A stretch of 64,000 nucleotides of DNA from Metasolibacillus fluoroglycofenilyticus (lineage in GTDB: Bacteria > Bacillota > Bacilli > Bacillales_A > Planococcaceae), in NCBI RefSeq assembly GCF_003049645.1, contig NZ_PYWK01000001.1, positions 124,001 to 188,000 on the forward strand, in the 5' to 3' direction. Below, piece by piece: positions 29,132-39,008 of this stretch. Within the stretch, counting starts at the first letter, position 1. Every line of letters starts with the position of its first letter. Under the pieces are notes generated by a model. It worked only from the letters and a program-made list of their open reading frames with translations. It ran no database searches and was not told the DNA's origin. Made by a program: the position numbers and the translations under genes.

Positions 29132-29840
29132 GAATTTATGTAAATCATATGGTGATTTGGAGATTTTAAAAGGTATTGATGCACATATCCAACCTCAAGA
29201 AGTAGTCGTAGTAATTGGCCCTTCTGGAAGTGGAAAAAGTACATTTTTAAGATGTCTCAATGGCTTAGAAAAATCGAATAAAGGAAAGATAGAAATTGTT
29301 GGAATGGAGTTAACGAACCCGAAAACAAATATTCAGCAGTTAAGACAGCATGTAGGCATGTGTTTTCAACAATTTAATCTATTTGAGCATTTAACGATAT
29401 TGGAAAATATAACAATAGGTCCGATTCAAGTATTGAAGAAAACGAAAGCAGAAGCAGAGAGCCATGCGCGAGAATTACTAAAAAAAGTAGGCTTACCTGA
29501 TAAGGAGAAACATTATCCACACCAATTGTCAGGAGGGCAACAACAACGTGTTGCAATTGCCAGATCTTTAGCGATGCAGCCAAAAGTAATGCTATTTGAC
29601 GAGCCTACATCCGCGCTAGACCCAGAAATGGTTGGTGAAGTATTAAAAGTAATGGGTGACTTAGCGCGTGAAGGAATGACAATGGTTATTGTCACACATG
29701 AAATGGGCTTTGCACGTGAAGTAGGGGACCGCGTATTGTTTATGGACGGTGGTTATTTAGTTGAAGAAGGCACACCTAGTGAGATTTTTAATAATCCGAG
29801 AGAAAAACGTACACAAGACTTTTTATCAAAAGTTTTGTGA
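29118..29840 (+). CDS. Amino-acid ABC transporter ATP-binding protein
   Basis: This 240-residue ATPase has Walker [10 protein letters not shown], signature LSGGQQQR and Walker [14 protein letters not shown]. It is of the GlnQ/HisP group. The start is TTG at 29118 with GGAGAA upstream, inside the permease gene. It powers import with the adjacent permease. Confidence 0.94.
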   Translation: MIRVENLCKSYGDLEILKGIDAHIQPQEVVVVIGPSGSGKSTFLRCLNGLEKSNKGKIEIVGMELTNPKTNIQQLRQHVGMCFQQFNLFEHLTILENITIGPIQVLKKTKAEAESHARELLKKVGLPDKEKHYPHQLSGGQQQRVAIARSLAMQPKVMLFDEPTSALDPEMVGEVLKVMGDLAREGMTMVIVTHEMGFAREVGDRVLFMDGGYLVEEGTPSEIFNNPREKRTQDFLSKVL

Positions 29841-30042
29841 CAGATGTAAAGTTTTTTAGTTGAAGAAATCGTTAAATCCAATAACTATATGATTTCTATT
29901 ATAAAAGGAGGTGTGTACTTAAATAATTTAAAGTAGCAAAGAGTAGCTATCAAAACATAATCATGTATTTACCGTTTTAAAAATTGAAACATTGTTAAGC
30001 ATTTGTGCAAGTCAAAATTTTATTAATAATAGGGGGATATTT

Positions 30043-30867
30043 ATGAGAAAGATAGCATTATTATTATTATCAGTTTTAATTGTTGGTGTATTAGCAGCAT
30101 GTGGTGGGGAGAAATCAGAGGGCGGGACAGGTAGCTCTGATAAACTTGTGGTACAAGTAGGGACAAGTCCTACTTATCCACCTTTTGAAAGTGATGTGAA
30201 TGGCGAGCTAGTTGGTTTTGATATTGGCTTAATCAAAAAAATCGCTGAGGAAGAAGGGTTCGAAGTAGAGTTTTCTACAATGCAATTTGATGGGCTTGTA
30301 CCAGCATTAATTGCAGGTCAAATCGATGTAGTAGTTGGTGCAATTACAATTACAGATAAACGTTTAGAGAGCGTTGCTTTTTCTAATGCATACTATAAAT
30401 CGGGATTATCTATTTTAGCAAAACCAAGTTCAGGCATTACAGGCTTTGATGATTTAAAAGGAAAATTAGTAGGTATCCAAAAGGGTACGTCATCTTATAA
30501 TTATTTAATTGCAAATGGTATTGAAGACAACAATATTAAGCAATATTCAGATATTAGCACGACGTATAGCGCATTAGATACAGGTGGAATTGATGCAGTT
30601 TTCTATGACAACCCTTCTAATATTAACTATATTACGACACAAACAACAGATGCGGAAATCGTAGGTGATATTTTAGCAGGTGAATACTACGGTATTGCAA
30701 TTAATAAGAAGAAAACAGAGCTAATCGAAAAAATCAATGCAGGATTAGCTAAATTACAAGAAAATGGCGAATACGAAAAGCTGTTTGATGAGTACTTAAA
30801 TGGTGAAAAGAACGGCCTTATTGAAGGCGTAGCAAAGCCTGAGGATGTAGTAATTAAAGTTCAATAA
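30043..30867 (+). CDS. Amino-acid ABC transporter substrate-binding lipoprotein
   Basis: This 274-residue lipoprotein has lipobox LAAC and a family-3 periplasmic-binding fold (VQVGTSPTYPPFESDVNGEL near the N-terminus, then GFDIGLIKKIAEE). It captures a polar amino acid outside the membrane for the permease. The ATG at 30043 has an AGGGGGA site; the longer in-frame start at 29992 lacks one. The 150 bp before it may allow separate expression. Confidence 0.94.
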   Translation: MRKIALLLLSVLIVGVLAACGGEKSEGGTGSSDKLVVQVGTSPTYPPFESDVNGELVGFDIGLIKKIAEEEGFEVEFSTMQFDGLVPALIAGQIDVVVGAITITDKRLESVAFSNAYYKSGLSILAKPSSGITGFDDLKGKLVGIQKGTSSYNYLIANGIEDNNIKQYSDISTTYSALDTGGIDAVFYDNPSNINYITTQTTDAEIVGDILAGEYYGIAINKKKTELIEKINAGLAKLQENGEYEKLFDEYLNGEKNGLIEGVAKPEDVVIKVQ

Positions 30868-30875
30868 AAATATAA

Positions 30876-30920
30876 GTGCCAGGCACGCAAACAATTCTGA
30901 ATTGTTTGCGTGCCTGGCAC
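30876..30920. repeat. 45-bp palindrome P45, copy 4
   Basis: This is a perfect palindrome between convergent genes (binding protein and MFS). It reads CACGCAAAC / GTTTGCGTG, a further compensatory variant. It ends 1 bp from the MFS stop codon. Confidence 0.9.
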
Positions 30921-30921
30921 C

Positions 30922-32088
30922 TTAATGTTGAGGTTTTTTCCAGAAAATTGTAATGATAACCCCGATGCCTAGAACTAATACCGCAAAATAATATGGATAG
31001 TTTAAATCAATATCAAACAAACGGCCGCCAATAATTGGGCCAAAAATATTTGCAAGGCTCGTAAACATAGAATTCATCCCACCTACAAAGCCTTGTTCAT
31101 TACCCGCAATTTTTGATAAATAGGCAGTGACAGCAGGTCGAATTAAATCAAATCCAACAAATACTAAAAACGTTGTGATTAAAATGGCCATATAAGAGCT
31201 GACTGTCGTCATGACGAATACAAGAATTGTCGAGAAAACTAGCGAATAGCGAATAACTGCAATCTCACCTAAACGCTTTGTCAACCGATCGAATAATGCG
31301 ACTTGTGCAACCGCACCAACGATTGCACCACCTGTAATAACGATAGCAATATCCTTTGGTGTGAAGCTAAACTTATGGTCAACAAAAAGGCTAAATAATG
31401 ACTCGAAAGCAGCTAAGCCGAATGAAGAAATAAAAATAATTAGAAAGGCGATTAAATACATTGGTACGAAAATGCGGCGTAAACCTGATTTTTGTTCCTC
31501 TACTTCCTCTGCCTGCATTTCCTCAGCTCGCGTAGGTTCCTTCAATAATAACATAGAGCAAATCGCTGCAACTACGCCTAAAATACCTGCAGCATAGAAA
31601 GGCATCCTTGTACTGATTTCAGCTAAAAATCCACCGATACCCGGTCCAATAATAAATCCCGTGCTAATAGCTGCTGACATATAACCTAAAGCTTTCGCAC
31701 GTGTAGCCATTGTGGTAATATCCGCAATAAATGCTGTTACAGCCGGCATAATAAAGGCTGCACTAACGCCGCCGAGCATACGAGATATAAAAAGAACTGA
31801 GACAGTTGTTCCAATACCGAATAAAAACTCAGAGAATCCGAAAATAAATAAACCGATAACAATCATAATTTTACGACCGTATCGGTCTACCCATTTACCT
31901 GCGATAGGTGAGATAACGAGTTGTGTAATAGCGAAGGCAGCAACCATATAGCCGACAACTTTGCCGTTTATATTTAATTCATTCATAATCGTTGGAAGAA
32001 CGGGAATGACGAGGCCTATACCTAGGAATGCGATAAAAAGATTTGCTAATAAAATACTTAAGGTGACTTTTGAATTTTTCTCAAACAT
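30922..32088 (-). CDS. MFS multidrug-type exporter (Bmr/NorA/TetA-like)
   Basis: This 388-residue protein has 12 predicted helices, with the GKWVDRYGRK loop after helix 2 and the antiporter-type GPGIGGFLAE motif in helix 5. It resembles Bmr/NorA exporters. Its ATG at 32088 follows AGGAG. The promoter has the 19-bp spacer and perfect palindrome typical of MerR-family control, fitting a drug-inducible pump. Confidence 0.88.
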   Translation of the reverse strand: MFEKNSKVTLSILLANLFIAFLGIGLVIPVLPTIMNELNINGKVVGYMVAAFAITQLVISPIAGKWVDRYGRKIMIVIGLFIFGFSEFLFGIGTTVSVLFISRMLGGVSAAFIMPAVTAFIADITTMATRAKALGYMSAAISTGFIIGPGIGGFLAEISTRMPFYAAGILGVVAAICSMLLLKEPTRAEEMQAEEVEEQKSGLRRIFVPMYLIAFLIIFISSFGLAAFESLFSLFVDHKFSFTPKDIAIVITGGAIVGAVAQVALFDRLTKRLGEIAVIRYSLVFSTILVFVMTTVSSYMAILITTFLVFVGFDLIRPAVTAYLSKIAGNEQGFVGGMNSMFTSLANIFGPIIGGRLFDIDLNYPYYFAVLVLGIGVIITIFWKKPQH

Positions 32089-32123
32089 AAAAACTTCTCC
32101 TACTATAAAATTGTGCTATATAC

Positions 32124-32154
32124 AGAGTAAACCCTATAGTAACTATAGGGTCAA
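32124..32154 (-). promoter_or_regulatory. MerR-type promoter/operator of the MFS exporter
   Basis: On the minus strand TTGACC (-35, 32154-32149) and TACTCT (-10, 32129-32124) are 19 bp apart. The perfect palindrome ACCCTATAGT-N-ACTATAGGGT (32131-32151) fills the spacer. This geometry is characteristic of MerR-family activators such as BmrR; no merR-like gene is in the window. Confidence 0.8.
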
Positions 32155-32227
32155 TGATTTTGTTTTATTTTAATAATTGTTTACATTAAAATAGTTTTAG
32201 TTACATAATCTCGAAAGGGCGATGGTG

Positions 32228-32854
32228 ATGAAATTGTTGCTTATAAGGCATGGGCAATCTCAAGCAGATCTATTAGAAGTTCACGAAGGAAGGGCAGATT
32301 TTCCATTGACAGAGCTAGGCATAGAACAAGCAACGAAGCTAGCTAATCATATCGCAGCGCATTATAAGATAGAGGCGATTATCACAAGCCCGTTGCAAAG
32401 GGCGTATCAAACAGCAGATATTATTAGAGAATATTGTCCTTGCGAGTTAATCACAGTAGAGCATTTAATGGAATATAATAATGGCGTATTAGCAGGAATG
32501 TCGCGCAAGGAGGCCTTAATAAAATATCCATTGCCAGAGGGTGGACGACCAATGCATATAGCAATTGAAGGTGGAGAATCGCAATTACAATTCCGATATC
32601 GTGTGGAGTACGTATGGGAGTCGATTTTACATAATTATGGGCATTTACAGCAAATTGCAATTGTTGCACATGGTGGTACATTACAGCATTTATTGAATGT
32701 ATTGTTAGGCAAAACGCTCGAGCAGCAATGCTTTTTCGATACGGGTGATACAGGGCTCCATGTGATTGAATTAAGAGATGGCAAGAAGTATGTTAGTTGT
32801 TTGAATTCACAGGCACATTTGACGTCTTTCAGTGGGTGTTCAAACACACGTTGA
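32228..32854 (+). CDS. Histidine phosphatase family protein (phosphoglycerate-mutase-like)
   Basis: This 208-residue cytoplasmic phosphatase has the catalytic LIRHGQS motif at its N-terminus and the second histidine in VAHGGTLQHLL. The substrate cannot be told. The ATG at 32228 is preferred to 32222 because AAAGGG lies 8 bp before it. Confidence 0.9.
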   Translation: MKLLLIRHGQSQADLLEVHEGRADFPLTELGIEQATKLANHIAAHYKIEAIITSPLQRAYQTADIIREYCPCELITVEHLMEYNNGVLAGMSRKEALIKYPLPEGGRPMHIAIEGGESQLQFRYRVEYVWESILHNYGHLQQIAIVAHGGTLQHLLNVLLGKTLEQQCFFDTGDTGLHVIELRDGKKYVSCLNSQAHLTSFSGCSNTR

Positions 32855-32860
32855 ATCATA

Positions 32861-32945
32861 GGAACTCAGTCCAAGAACATCGCCACCTGCGATAACGACT
32901 GAGTGACCGACATCGTGTCCTCCAGTGGATGTCACAGGTTTTGAG
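32861..32945 (+). repeat. R3-like element, copy e (diverged)
   Basis: It shares GGAACTCAGTC, GAGTGACCGACATC and GGATGTCACAGG with the 52.2-kb copy of R3. It lies after the phosphatase gene and before a hairpin at 32949-32976. Confidence 0.5.
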
Positions 32946-32948
32946 CAG

Positions 32949-32976
32949 AGTCGGGAAAGAGGGCGTCTTTCCCGAT
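32949..32976. terminator. Hairpin between convergent genes
   Basis: Stem TCGGGAAAGA / TCTTTCCCGA lies between the phosphatase and the YbfB-like gene. It has no long T-run but its position suits a bidirectional terminator. Confidence 0.55.
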
Positions 32977-32980
32977 ATTC

Positions 32981-34147
32981 CTAAACAACGGTAGATTTCC
33001 TTCTATTATACCAACGACCAAATAACAAGATAAGCAAGGCTAATGTGACAACAGCTCCAGCAAAGAGCAAAGGCGCTTTATAACTAGCATAGTGCGCCTC
33101 AAATTTGCTTGCTAAAATAGGTCCAATAATTTGTCCAAATGCATAAAACGTCGTAAGCACCGAAACAACTGTGCCACTTTGTGAGGGGAATAGCTGACGT
33201 GCATAGCCTGTTGACATGGAAACGAGTCCCACGAAAGTCATCCCAAATAAAAAGGCAGATAGTAGCACACTCCATACTGTTTGCGAAAGAACAGGTAGGA
33301 TGATGCCGAAAATTTGCAAAATGTAAGCAATTGCCATTGCCTTTACTGGCGAGAGCCTTGACATCAATGAAACCCAAAGCGGTGCAGATGGGACGGCAGC
33401 TAATCCTGCAACAACCCAGCTATAGCCTGCATATGCACGCAAGCTATCAATATTGTAAATAATATCGACTAGAAATGTCCCTGTAATAATATAGCCTAAG
33501 CCTTCTAAACCGTAAGCAATAATGAGCCAGGGCATAAAACCTCGCCATATATTTGTATCATTTGTTTTAGCCGTCTTTTCATTATTATGTACAGTTAAAT
33601 TACGCCATAAGACAGTCGTTGTTGTCACAAGTAACGCTGATATAATGCCGAGTCCCATCCATGTACCTTGCCATGCAACAATACTTTCTAAATAGGGCAC
33701 AACAAGCCCAGAAATAGCAATGCCAAGCCCAATTCCACTAAAGATGAAGCCTGACCAGCGAGTTAAAACATGTGCAGCCAAATAATCCATGACAATACTG
33801 GAGGTTAGGACGAAAATAAAGCCGCCTGTTAAACCCGCAATAAAGCGTAAAATTAGCCAGGGGATTAAAGATTGTGTCAGTCCCATAGCAATAATGGAAA
33901 GCACATTTAAAACGACATTTGTCATTAAAAAGGCTCTTTTACGTTTATAAATAAAGCCTGCCCCAAGTGAGCCAAGGAAATAGCCTATATAATTGCTCGA
34001 TGCAAGCCAACCACCAATCTTTAGCGAGAAGCCTTCATCCTCACGCATAAATGGCAAAATAGGTGTAAAAGCAAAGCGACTAATTCCCATTGCAACAACT
34101 AAAAGTAAAATCCCACCAAATACAATTCCAATATGCTGCCTCGTCAT
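32981..34147 (-). CDS. YbfB/YjiJ-family MFS transporter
   Basis: This 388-residue protein has 12 predicted membrane helices. Its N-terminus GISRFAFTPILPFMRED is characteristic of the YbfB/YjiJ group. The substrate is unknown. It stands alone on the minus strand, with promoter space of 160 bp upstream. Confidence 0.88.
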   Translation of the reverse strand: MTRQHIGIVFGGILLLVVAMGISRFAFTPILPFMREDEGFSLKIGGWLASSNYIGYFLGSLGAGFIYKRKRAFLMTNVVLNVLSIIAMGLTQSLIPWLILRFIAGLTGGFIFVLTSSIVMDYLAAHVLTRWSGFIFSGIGLGIAISGLVVPYLESIVAWQGTWMGLGIISALLVTTTTVLWRNLTVHNNEKTAKTNDTNIWRGFMPWLIIAYGLEGLGYIITGTFLVDIIYNIDSLRAYAGYSWVVAGLAAVPSAPLWVSLMSRLSPVKAMAIAYILQIFGIILPVLSQTVWSVLLSAFLFGMTFVGLVSMSTGYARQLFPSQSGTVVSVLTTFYAFGQIIGPILASKFEAHYASYKAPLLFAGAVVTLALLILLFGRWYNRRKSTVV

Positions 34148-34311
34148 ATAAATCCCCTCACAATGTCTGAATAATAAATAAATTTATTATACCGATAAAA
34201 TTTATATTAATAAATAGCGATAGGATTTTTAAATTTTACTTAATAAAAAAATCCATGATTCCATCATTTCAGAGGAATCACAGATATTGAAAGGTGTTTT
34301 TCAGTCATTGA

Positions 34312-34839
34312 TTATAAATATTTTTTGCTATTACGATGGAAGTCACGTTGAAAAATATACATGCGGTACGCATCGTGATAAGAGCCAGCAGTAAAAAACT
34401 CCTCCTTCAGCTCGCCTTCAATTTCAAAGCCCGCCTTTTGGTAAATATGAATGGCCTTTTCGTTTTGTTTGTCGACGATTAAATAGAGCTTATGCAAATT
34501 AAGGATGTTGAAAGCATAGCGCATCGCTAATACAGTAACTGAATATGCATAACCCTTGCCTTGGCAATTAGGGTCAATAATAATTTGAAATTCTGCATTG
34601 CGGTGAATTAAGTCAATTTCGACCAGTTCAACTAAGCCAAGTATTTCTTCATCCTTTTGGATAATGAAGCGTCTTTCACTTTGCTTATGAATATGCTTCT
34701 CGAATAAATCCTGTAACTCTACAAATGACTCATAAGGCTCCTCAAACCAATACGACATAATTCTAGAGTCGTTATTAAGCTTGTGCACATATTTTAAATC
34801 CTCTCGTTCTAATGGTCTTAATTTAATACGATTGTCCAT
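34312..34839 (-). CDS. speG: Spermidine N-acetyltransferase
   Basis: This 175-residue GNAT enzyme transfers acetyl from acetyl-CoA to spermidine or spermine. It is very like SpeG along its whole length: [38 protein letters not shown], the acetyl-CoA loop QGKGYA and [17 protein letters not shown]. The ATG at 34839 follows GGAGG at about 12 bp; the longer in-frame form from 34905 is unlikely. Confidence 0.93.
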   Translation of the reverse strand: MDNRIKLRPLEREDLKYVHKLNNDSRIMSYWFEEPYESFVELQDLFEKHIHKQSERRFIIQKDEEILGLVELVEIDLIHRNAEFQIIIDPNCQGKGYAYSVTVLAMRYAFNILNLHKLYLIVDKQNEKAIHIYQKAGFEIEGELKEEFFTAGSYHDAYRMYIFQRDFHRNSKKYL

Positions 34840-34905
34840 CAAATAATACGCCTCCGAAAACAAATAATTATTTAGCATGTATGCAATAATGAAGATTCTT
34901 TTCAA

Positions 34906-35785
34906 GCGTGTTGATTAGCCTTTATTTTACAAAGAAAGCCTAGGGATTCTTTGATTTCAGCTACTGAGGATGCTTTCCTCGGGGGCGGCTTCAGCTAATT
35001 TATTTCGGCGAATGCCGAAATAAATAGATTTTCAGCTCGAGGTTAACACGAGGTTGGTCACGGAGGCGTTGCCACAGGATGTGGTGACCTTAGCCTCCCT
35101 ACCTTTAATCACGATGGAATCGCCCCCTGCGCTCCAATCAACGAATGCATGCTTAATAAATGGCGGTTCCTCTAAATAATACTCGCTAATTAATAGACAA
35201 TATTTATATAATCAACACGCTTAGATTCTTTTTTAACTAGTTTATCATGATTAAGCAGGAAGTTCCTAGTTTTCAGTAGCGAATATGAATCGGGACAAAC
35301 CTCAGAGAAATCAGACTTTTGAGAGCTGCTTACTGATAGAACCTAAAATCGCTTTGATTTCATTTTTCACGTCAAAAAAGACCACCCGTTATTGAGTAGT
35401 CTTGTGGTAACACATTATTTATTGCAAATTTTTATCCCAATACCTCTTGGAGCAGTTTAAATCGTTATTTTTCAAAACTTCTATGTACTTCAAAATGCTG
35501 ATGTATCAACGTTTTGAAAGAAAAGCCACATTGCCGTAAATATATAGAAAGTTTTAAACCACACTTCTCAAAGTGGGTGTCCGCATGAGCATTCCTGTTT
35601 ATCCTTAGGTCAAAGGAGCTAAGGCTCGCCATTCCAGCTCGGATATAAAACTCCCTGTTACTGTATAAAGGTTAAAACTTAATATTAATACGTACAACGT
35701 AGCTTGATTCTTATTGTAGTGCAACTATTAAATGAGTGCAAGTAAGTGTGTTTACACAAATTTGTCAAATGATAACGTATGGAAA
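34906..35785. other. Gene-free stretch of 880 bp with inverted repeats
   Basis: No gene could be supported. It holds a perfect 11-bp stem TTTATTTCGGC / GCCGAAATAAA (34999-35024), a stretch near 35041-35100 with GCCACAGGATGTGGTGACC weakly like R3, and a minus-strand terminator-like hairpin at 35374-35403. It may be the remains of lost genes. Confidence 0.6.
35374..35403 (-). terminator. Terminator-like hairpin far downstream of the DUF402 gene
   Basis: On the minus strand AAGACTACTC and GGGTGGTCTT pair (with G-T pairs) before a T6 run. It is 380 bp from the nearest upstream stop codon, so either it ends a long 3' region or it belonged to a lost gene. Confidence 0.55.
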
Positions 35786-36328
35786 TTAATACAAATGTTC
35801 TGAATGATACTTTAACAGCTCAGCAATTTTATTCGTCAAAAAACCATCAAATGGGAATTCTTGATTGCTAATCACTTTTAAGAGCTCCTTAGTAGTGCTT
35901 AAAGCTTTTTCTTTTATTTCTACGGAGTAACGATATTTTATTGAATTTTCTTCAAATTCATCTTGATCGACGACCATCCACTCGCTATTTGGTTTTTTCA
36001 CAATATCAATATCTAAATCAATAAAATGAATTTCATTATTAATAATCATTGGGGTTTCGCCAATATTGCAATAGTATTCAAATTCACCATTTTTATGTAT
36101 ATCTACATGGGCGGTATAGCAACAATCAAAAGGGAAAAAGTCCAAAGAATAAGTATCAAACTCAAAGATTTTATTTCTTGAATGATGAATTAATTTTCTA
36201 CCGGGAGTTGAAAATAATGCAATATAGTTGTCGTTTGAATCAATGACTGTTGCTTCCCATTCATAATGCAGTTGTTGGTTGTATTTAAAAGTTTTCACTT
36301 TCATTTTTTCCATACTTGTATCACTCAT
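35786..36328 (-). CDS. DUF402-family protein (nucleoside tri/diphosphatase-like)
   Basis: This 180-residue protein resembles DUF402 proteins such as Bacillus Ntdp/YgaC. The family core is recognisable: HFIDLDIDIVKKPNSEW and VVDQDEFEEN, with acidic residues expected to bind metal. No clear ribosome binding site precedes the ATG at 36328, so the start is uncertain. It stands alone. Confidence 0.75.
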   Translation of the reverse strand: MSDTSMEKMKVKTFKYNQQLHYEWEATVIDSNDNYIALFSTPGRKLIHHSRNKIFEFDTYSLDFFPFDCCYTAHVDIHKNGEFEYYCNIGETPMIINNEIHFIDLDIDIVKKPNSEWMVVDQDEFEENSIKYRYSVEIKEKALSTTKELLKVISNQEFPFDGFLTNKIAELLKYHSEHLY

Positions 36329-36412
36329 TTTCTATATATTAGTATAAAGATGAATTATAGAGTTGAGGTGGGCTGTTCCCAAAATTGAATTTCTCCTCAG
36401 CACAGTGAAAAA

Positions 36413-36572
36413 TAAGCTTCTCGCTTATTTTAAATTCAAAAGAAAGCTACTAAACACACTGTTCATTTCAATTTCAAAGAAACCATTTCTATTTTAATTA
36501 GTTATTCCTCTGATGAAACAACATTGAAAACGTCCCAAAAGCAGTGCATTGCTTGCTTCTGGAACGTCCCAA
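36413..36572. repeat. R1 element, copy c (diverged) with terminator hairpin
   Basis: The hairpin at 36530-36569 (CGTCCCAAAAGC ... TTCTGGAACG) lies just past the chemoreceptor stop on the minus strand. The tail at 36430-36520 loosely matches the 44.5-kb copy (TTTCAAAGAAA...TTTCTATTTTA). Confidence 0.55.
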
Positions 36573-36575
36573 AAA

Positions 36576-38054
36576 TTATCCCTTCTGCACCGTAACAAGC
36601 GATTTCAATGCACTATTTAAGGCTTGTACACGATTTGTAATATCGCTCATCGTTTGCAGCATTTGATTTTCGTCCTCGACAGCTTGGACAATCGCGCTCG
36701 TTGAGATAGCATTTTGGGTAGTCATTTCATTGAGCTTTTCCACCTGCTGCTGAATGGTATTAAATTGTGCGACGGCGCTTGTTAATTCCCCCATACCGCG
36801 CGTTAAATCTTCATTGCTTTGTGAGAAGGAGTCTTTTAAACGATTTAAAAACTCGCCAACTTCTTTTAGGGATTGTTCTCCATGTTGTAAAGCCTGTTCT
36901 CCTTCCCGTGAGCGCTGCTGTGCCTCAGTTGATTTAGCGAAAAGACTTTCTGTTACTTGTGTAATATTAATCGTAATCGAAGCACTTTCTTCCGCCAGCT
37001 TGCGTACTTCATCTGCGACAATGGCAAAGCCTTTTCCATGTTCACCAGCACGTGCAGCCTCGATTGCTGCGTTAAGTGCGAGTAGATTTGTTTGTTCGGC
37101 GATATGCTGAATTCCTAATAAGAGCTGATTAACTATTTGTAAGCTACTTTGAAGCTCATTAACCGTATCAGCAGTAGCATGCATGGCACTGCTCATGATG
37201 GATATTTGCCCCATTGAATCTTGCATTTTCCCCCAGCCTATAACGACCTCTTGTTGTATATTTGTTGATTGGGCAACAGTATCTTTAGAGATTTCCAGCG
37301 TATCCCCTACAAAATGCATAGAATCGTTCATTGCACTACGAATAAATTGTAAGCTTGCGGCCTCCTGTTGCGTGCTTGCTGAAATGGATTCAGAAGCAGA
37401 AAGTATGTACTGGCTGCTATGTGCAATTTGCTCCATTGTTTGCTGGAACTGTGTTACATGCTCATCAAGAACTTGTGTGCTTGACTCAATTTCCTGAAAT
37501 GTACTTTGGAGCTGTTGGAAGGAATGTTGCACTTCCTGTTGTTGCTGCTTCGCATGATTTATTAATGCATTGCCCCATCTAGTAATTAAGTAAAAAGCGA
37601 TAATGACCCCATTCAAAATTGAAAATAATGTTATAAAAATGATAAATGAATTAAATGACCCTAATAAATTTTCAGGCTTTAAAATATAAATGACGATAAT
37701 AGCAATGTTAACAATTATACCAAAAGCGACAATTAGACTGCTTTTAAAATAAAGTGCAATAATCGCGACTGTACATATTAAAATATAATGTTTATTTAGT
37801 GAAAATTGGTCAACTAAAAATAATGTAAAGACAATTGCAGTAGGGATCATACCGAAAATAAAGCCTTTAACATAGGGCTTTATTGGTAAAAAATAATTAA
37901 TTGCTGCCAATGCAATAACGATTAGGCCGACTACTAAAAACAAAATCCCTCTTGAAATGATTAGAGGTCCACAAATAAGGATGGCTAAAGCTGTAATAAT
38001 GGCTAAATTTACACGATGTACTTTTTGTGTATCATATTGAATTTTAAGCTCCAT
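36576..38054 (-). CDS. Methyl-accepting chemotaxis protein
   Basis: This 492-residue chemoreceptor has about six N-terminal membrane helices with no large extracellular sensor, then a cytoplasmic signalling domain. The hairpin tip is clear: [20 protein letters not shown] and [14 protein letters not shown]. The ATG at 38054 has a GGAGGGG site; a start at 38084 is less likely. A YjfB-type peptide at 43.8 kb also suggests a motile organism. Confidence 0.93.
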   Translation of the reverse strand: MELKIQYDTQKVHRVNLAIITALAILICGPLIISRGILFLVVGLIVIALAAINYFLPIKPYVKGFIFGMIPTAIVFTLFLVDQFSLNKHYILICTVAIIALYFKSSLIVAFGIIVNIAIIVIYILKPENLLGSFNSFIIFITLFSILNGVIIAFYLITRWGNALINHAKQQQQEVQHSFQQLQSTFQEIESSTQVLDEHVTQFQQTMEQIAHSSQYILSASESISASTQQEAASLQFIRSAMNDSMHFVGDTLEISKDTVAQSTNIQQEVVIGWGKMQDSMGQISIMSSAMHATADTVNELQSSLQIVNQLLLGIQHIAEQTNLLALNAAIEAARAGEHGKGFAIVADEVRKLAEESASITINITQVTESLFAKSTEAQQRSREGEQALQHGEQSLKEVGEFLNRLKDSFSQSNEDLTRGMGELTSAVAQFNTIQQQVEKLNEMTTQNAISTSAIVQAVEDENQMLQTMSDITNRVQALNSALKSLVTVQKG

Positions 38055-38180
38055 AAAACCCCTCCAAAATGAATGATGATTCATTCGATTATACTAAAAG
38101 AATTAGCCTATGTCATTACATCAAATATAGAATATATACAAAATAAAAAGTCTTCCTCATGATTTTAGGAAAACTTTAGT

Positions 38181-38819
38181 TTAAAGCTTATTTAAAATTT
38201 CATGTGTGAGCGTAGCGACATCAATATGCGTATCCTCCTGCATTGCATCCTTTAAAATTTCTGTGCGGAAATATTGCACTGTTGCATTTAATGGAATTAA
38301 AAGTAGCTTCGCTAATGCATTTTGATACATATGGACAAACTCGGTATCTGTATTACCACGCTTTAATTCAGCAAAGGCCTCATAAAACTGATCAAGCTTA
38401 TCTGCAAATTCCAATAAACGACCTTCGATTGTTGCATCCTTTCCTTCCTTCATGCGTTCGAAAAAGACATCTTGGAAATCGGGGGGGATTTCTTCCCGAA
38501 TAAATTTCTCCATCATCTTTTCTTCAACATGTGCAAGCATTTCTTTTAGTTCGGGAGAGGCGTGTTTAACGGGTGTTTTAATATCACCGATGAATACTTC
38601 TGCAAAGTCATGATTAATTGTTTTTTCATATAAAGCTTTCCAATCGATTACATTGCCAGCGCGTTCCTCTAAAGTAGCGAAAAACATTGCATACTGTGAT
38701 ACCTTCCAAGAGTGTGCAGCTACATTGTGTTCCTCGAACTTAAAGCGTCCAGGGCAGCGGATAATGCGCTCCAAATCATTTAAGCTTGTGAAAAAACGAT
38801 GAATACCTATAACAATCAC
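38181..38819 (-). CDS. HD-domain phosphohydrolase, YfbR-like
   Basis: This 212-residue protein resembles YfbR 5'-deoxynucleotidases. The metal-binding HD residues are visible: EEHNVAAHSW, INHDFAEVFIGD and FADKLDQ. The only suitable in-frame start is GTG at 38819, with a weak GGA before it. A GAGAAGGCTTGT / ACAAGCATTCTC hairpin lies just upstream. Confidence 0.82.
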   Translation of the reverse strand: MIVIGIHRFFTSLNDLERIIRCPGRFKFEEHNVAAHSWKVSQYAMFFATLEERAGNVIDWKALYEKTINHDFAEVFIGDIKTPVKHASPELKEMLAHVEEKMMEKFIREEIPPDFQDVFFERMKEGKDATIEGRLLEFADKLDQFYEAFAELKRGNTDTEFVHMYQNALAKLLLIPLNATVQYFRTEILKDAMQEDTHIDVATLTHEILNKL

Positions 38820-38838
38820 TCCGTTTCTAGTTAATGTT

Positions 38839-38879
38839 GAGAAGGCTTGTCATAAGGGAGGAATGAACAAGCATTCTCA
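38839..38879. other. Stem-loop upstream of the HD-domain gene
   Basis: Arms GAGAAGGCTTGT and ACAAGCATTCTC pair with one bulge on each side around an 18-base loop containing GGGAGG. It lies between divergent genes; its role is unknown. Confidence 0.45.
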
Positions 38880-39008
38880 CTTACAGCATACTTTAATTTA
38901 TACCCAAAAAGCATGTTTTATAAAACATTTAACATATTATTAACAACATCTTTACAGCGCAACGATGCTATACTGAAAGCAGAAACCAACTTAAAGAGGT
39001 GTTGAGGT

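Noticed and set aside
29903..29912. Perfect AAAGGAGGTG site upstream of the binding-protein gene
   Set aside because: No ATG, GTG or TTG at suitable distance opens more than a few codons; probably fortuitous or a remnant of a shortened leader gene.
38867..38945. 25-codon plus-strand frame after GGGAGG upstream of the 39009 gene
   Set aside because: The GGAGG lies only one base before the ATG, and the sequence has no recognisable protein character.
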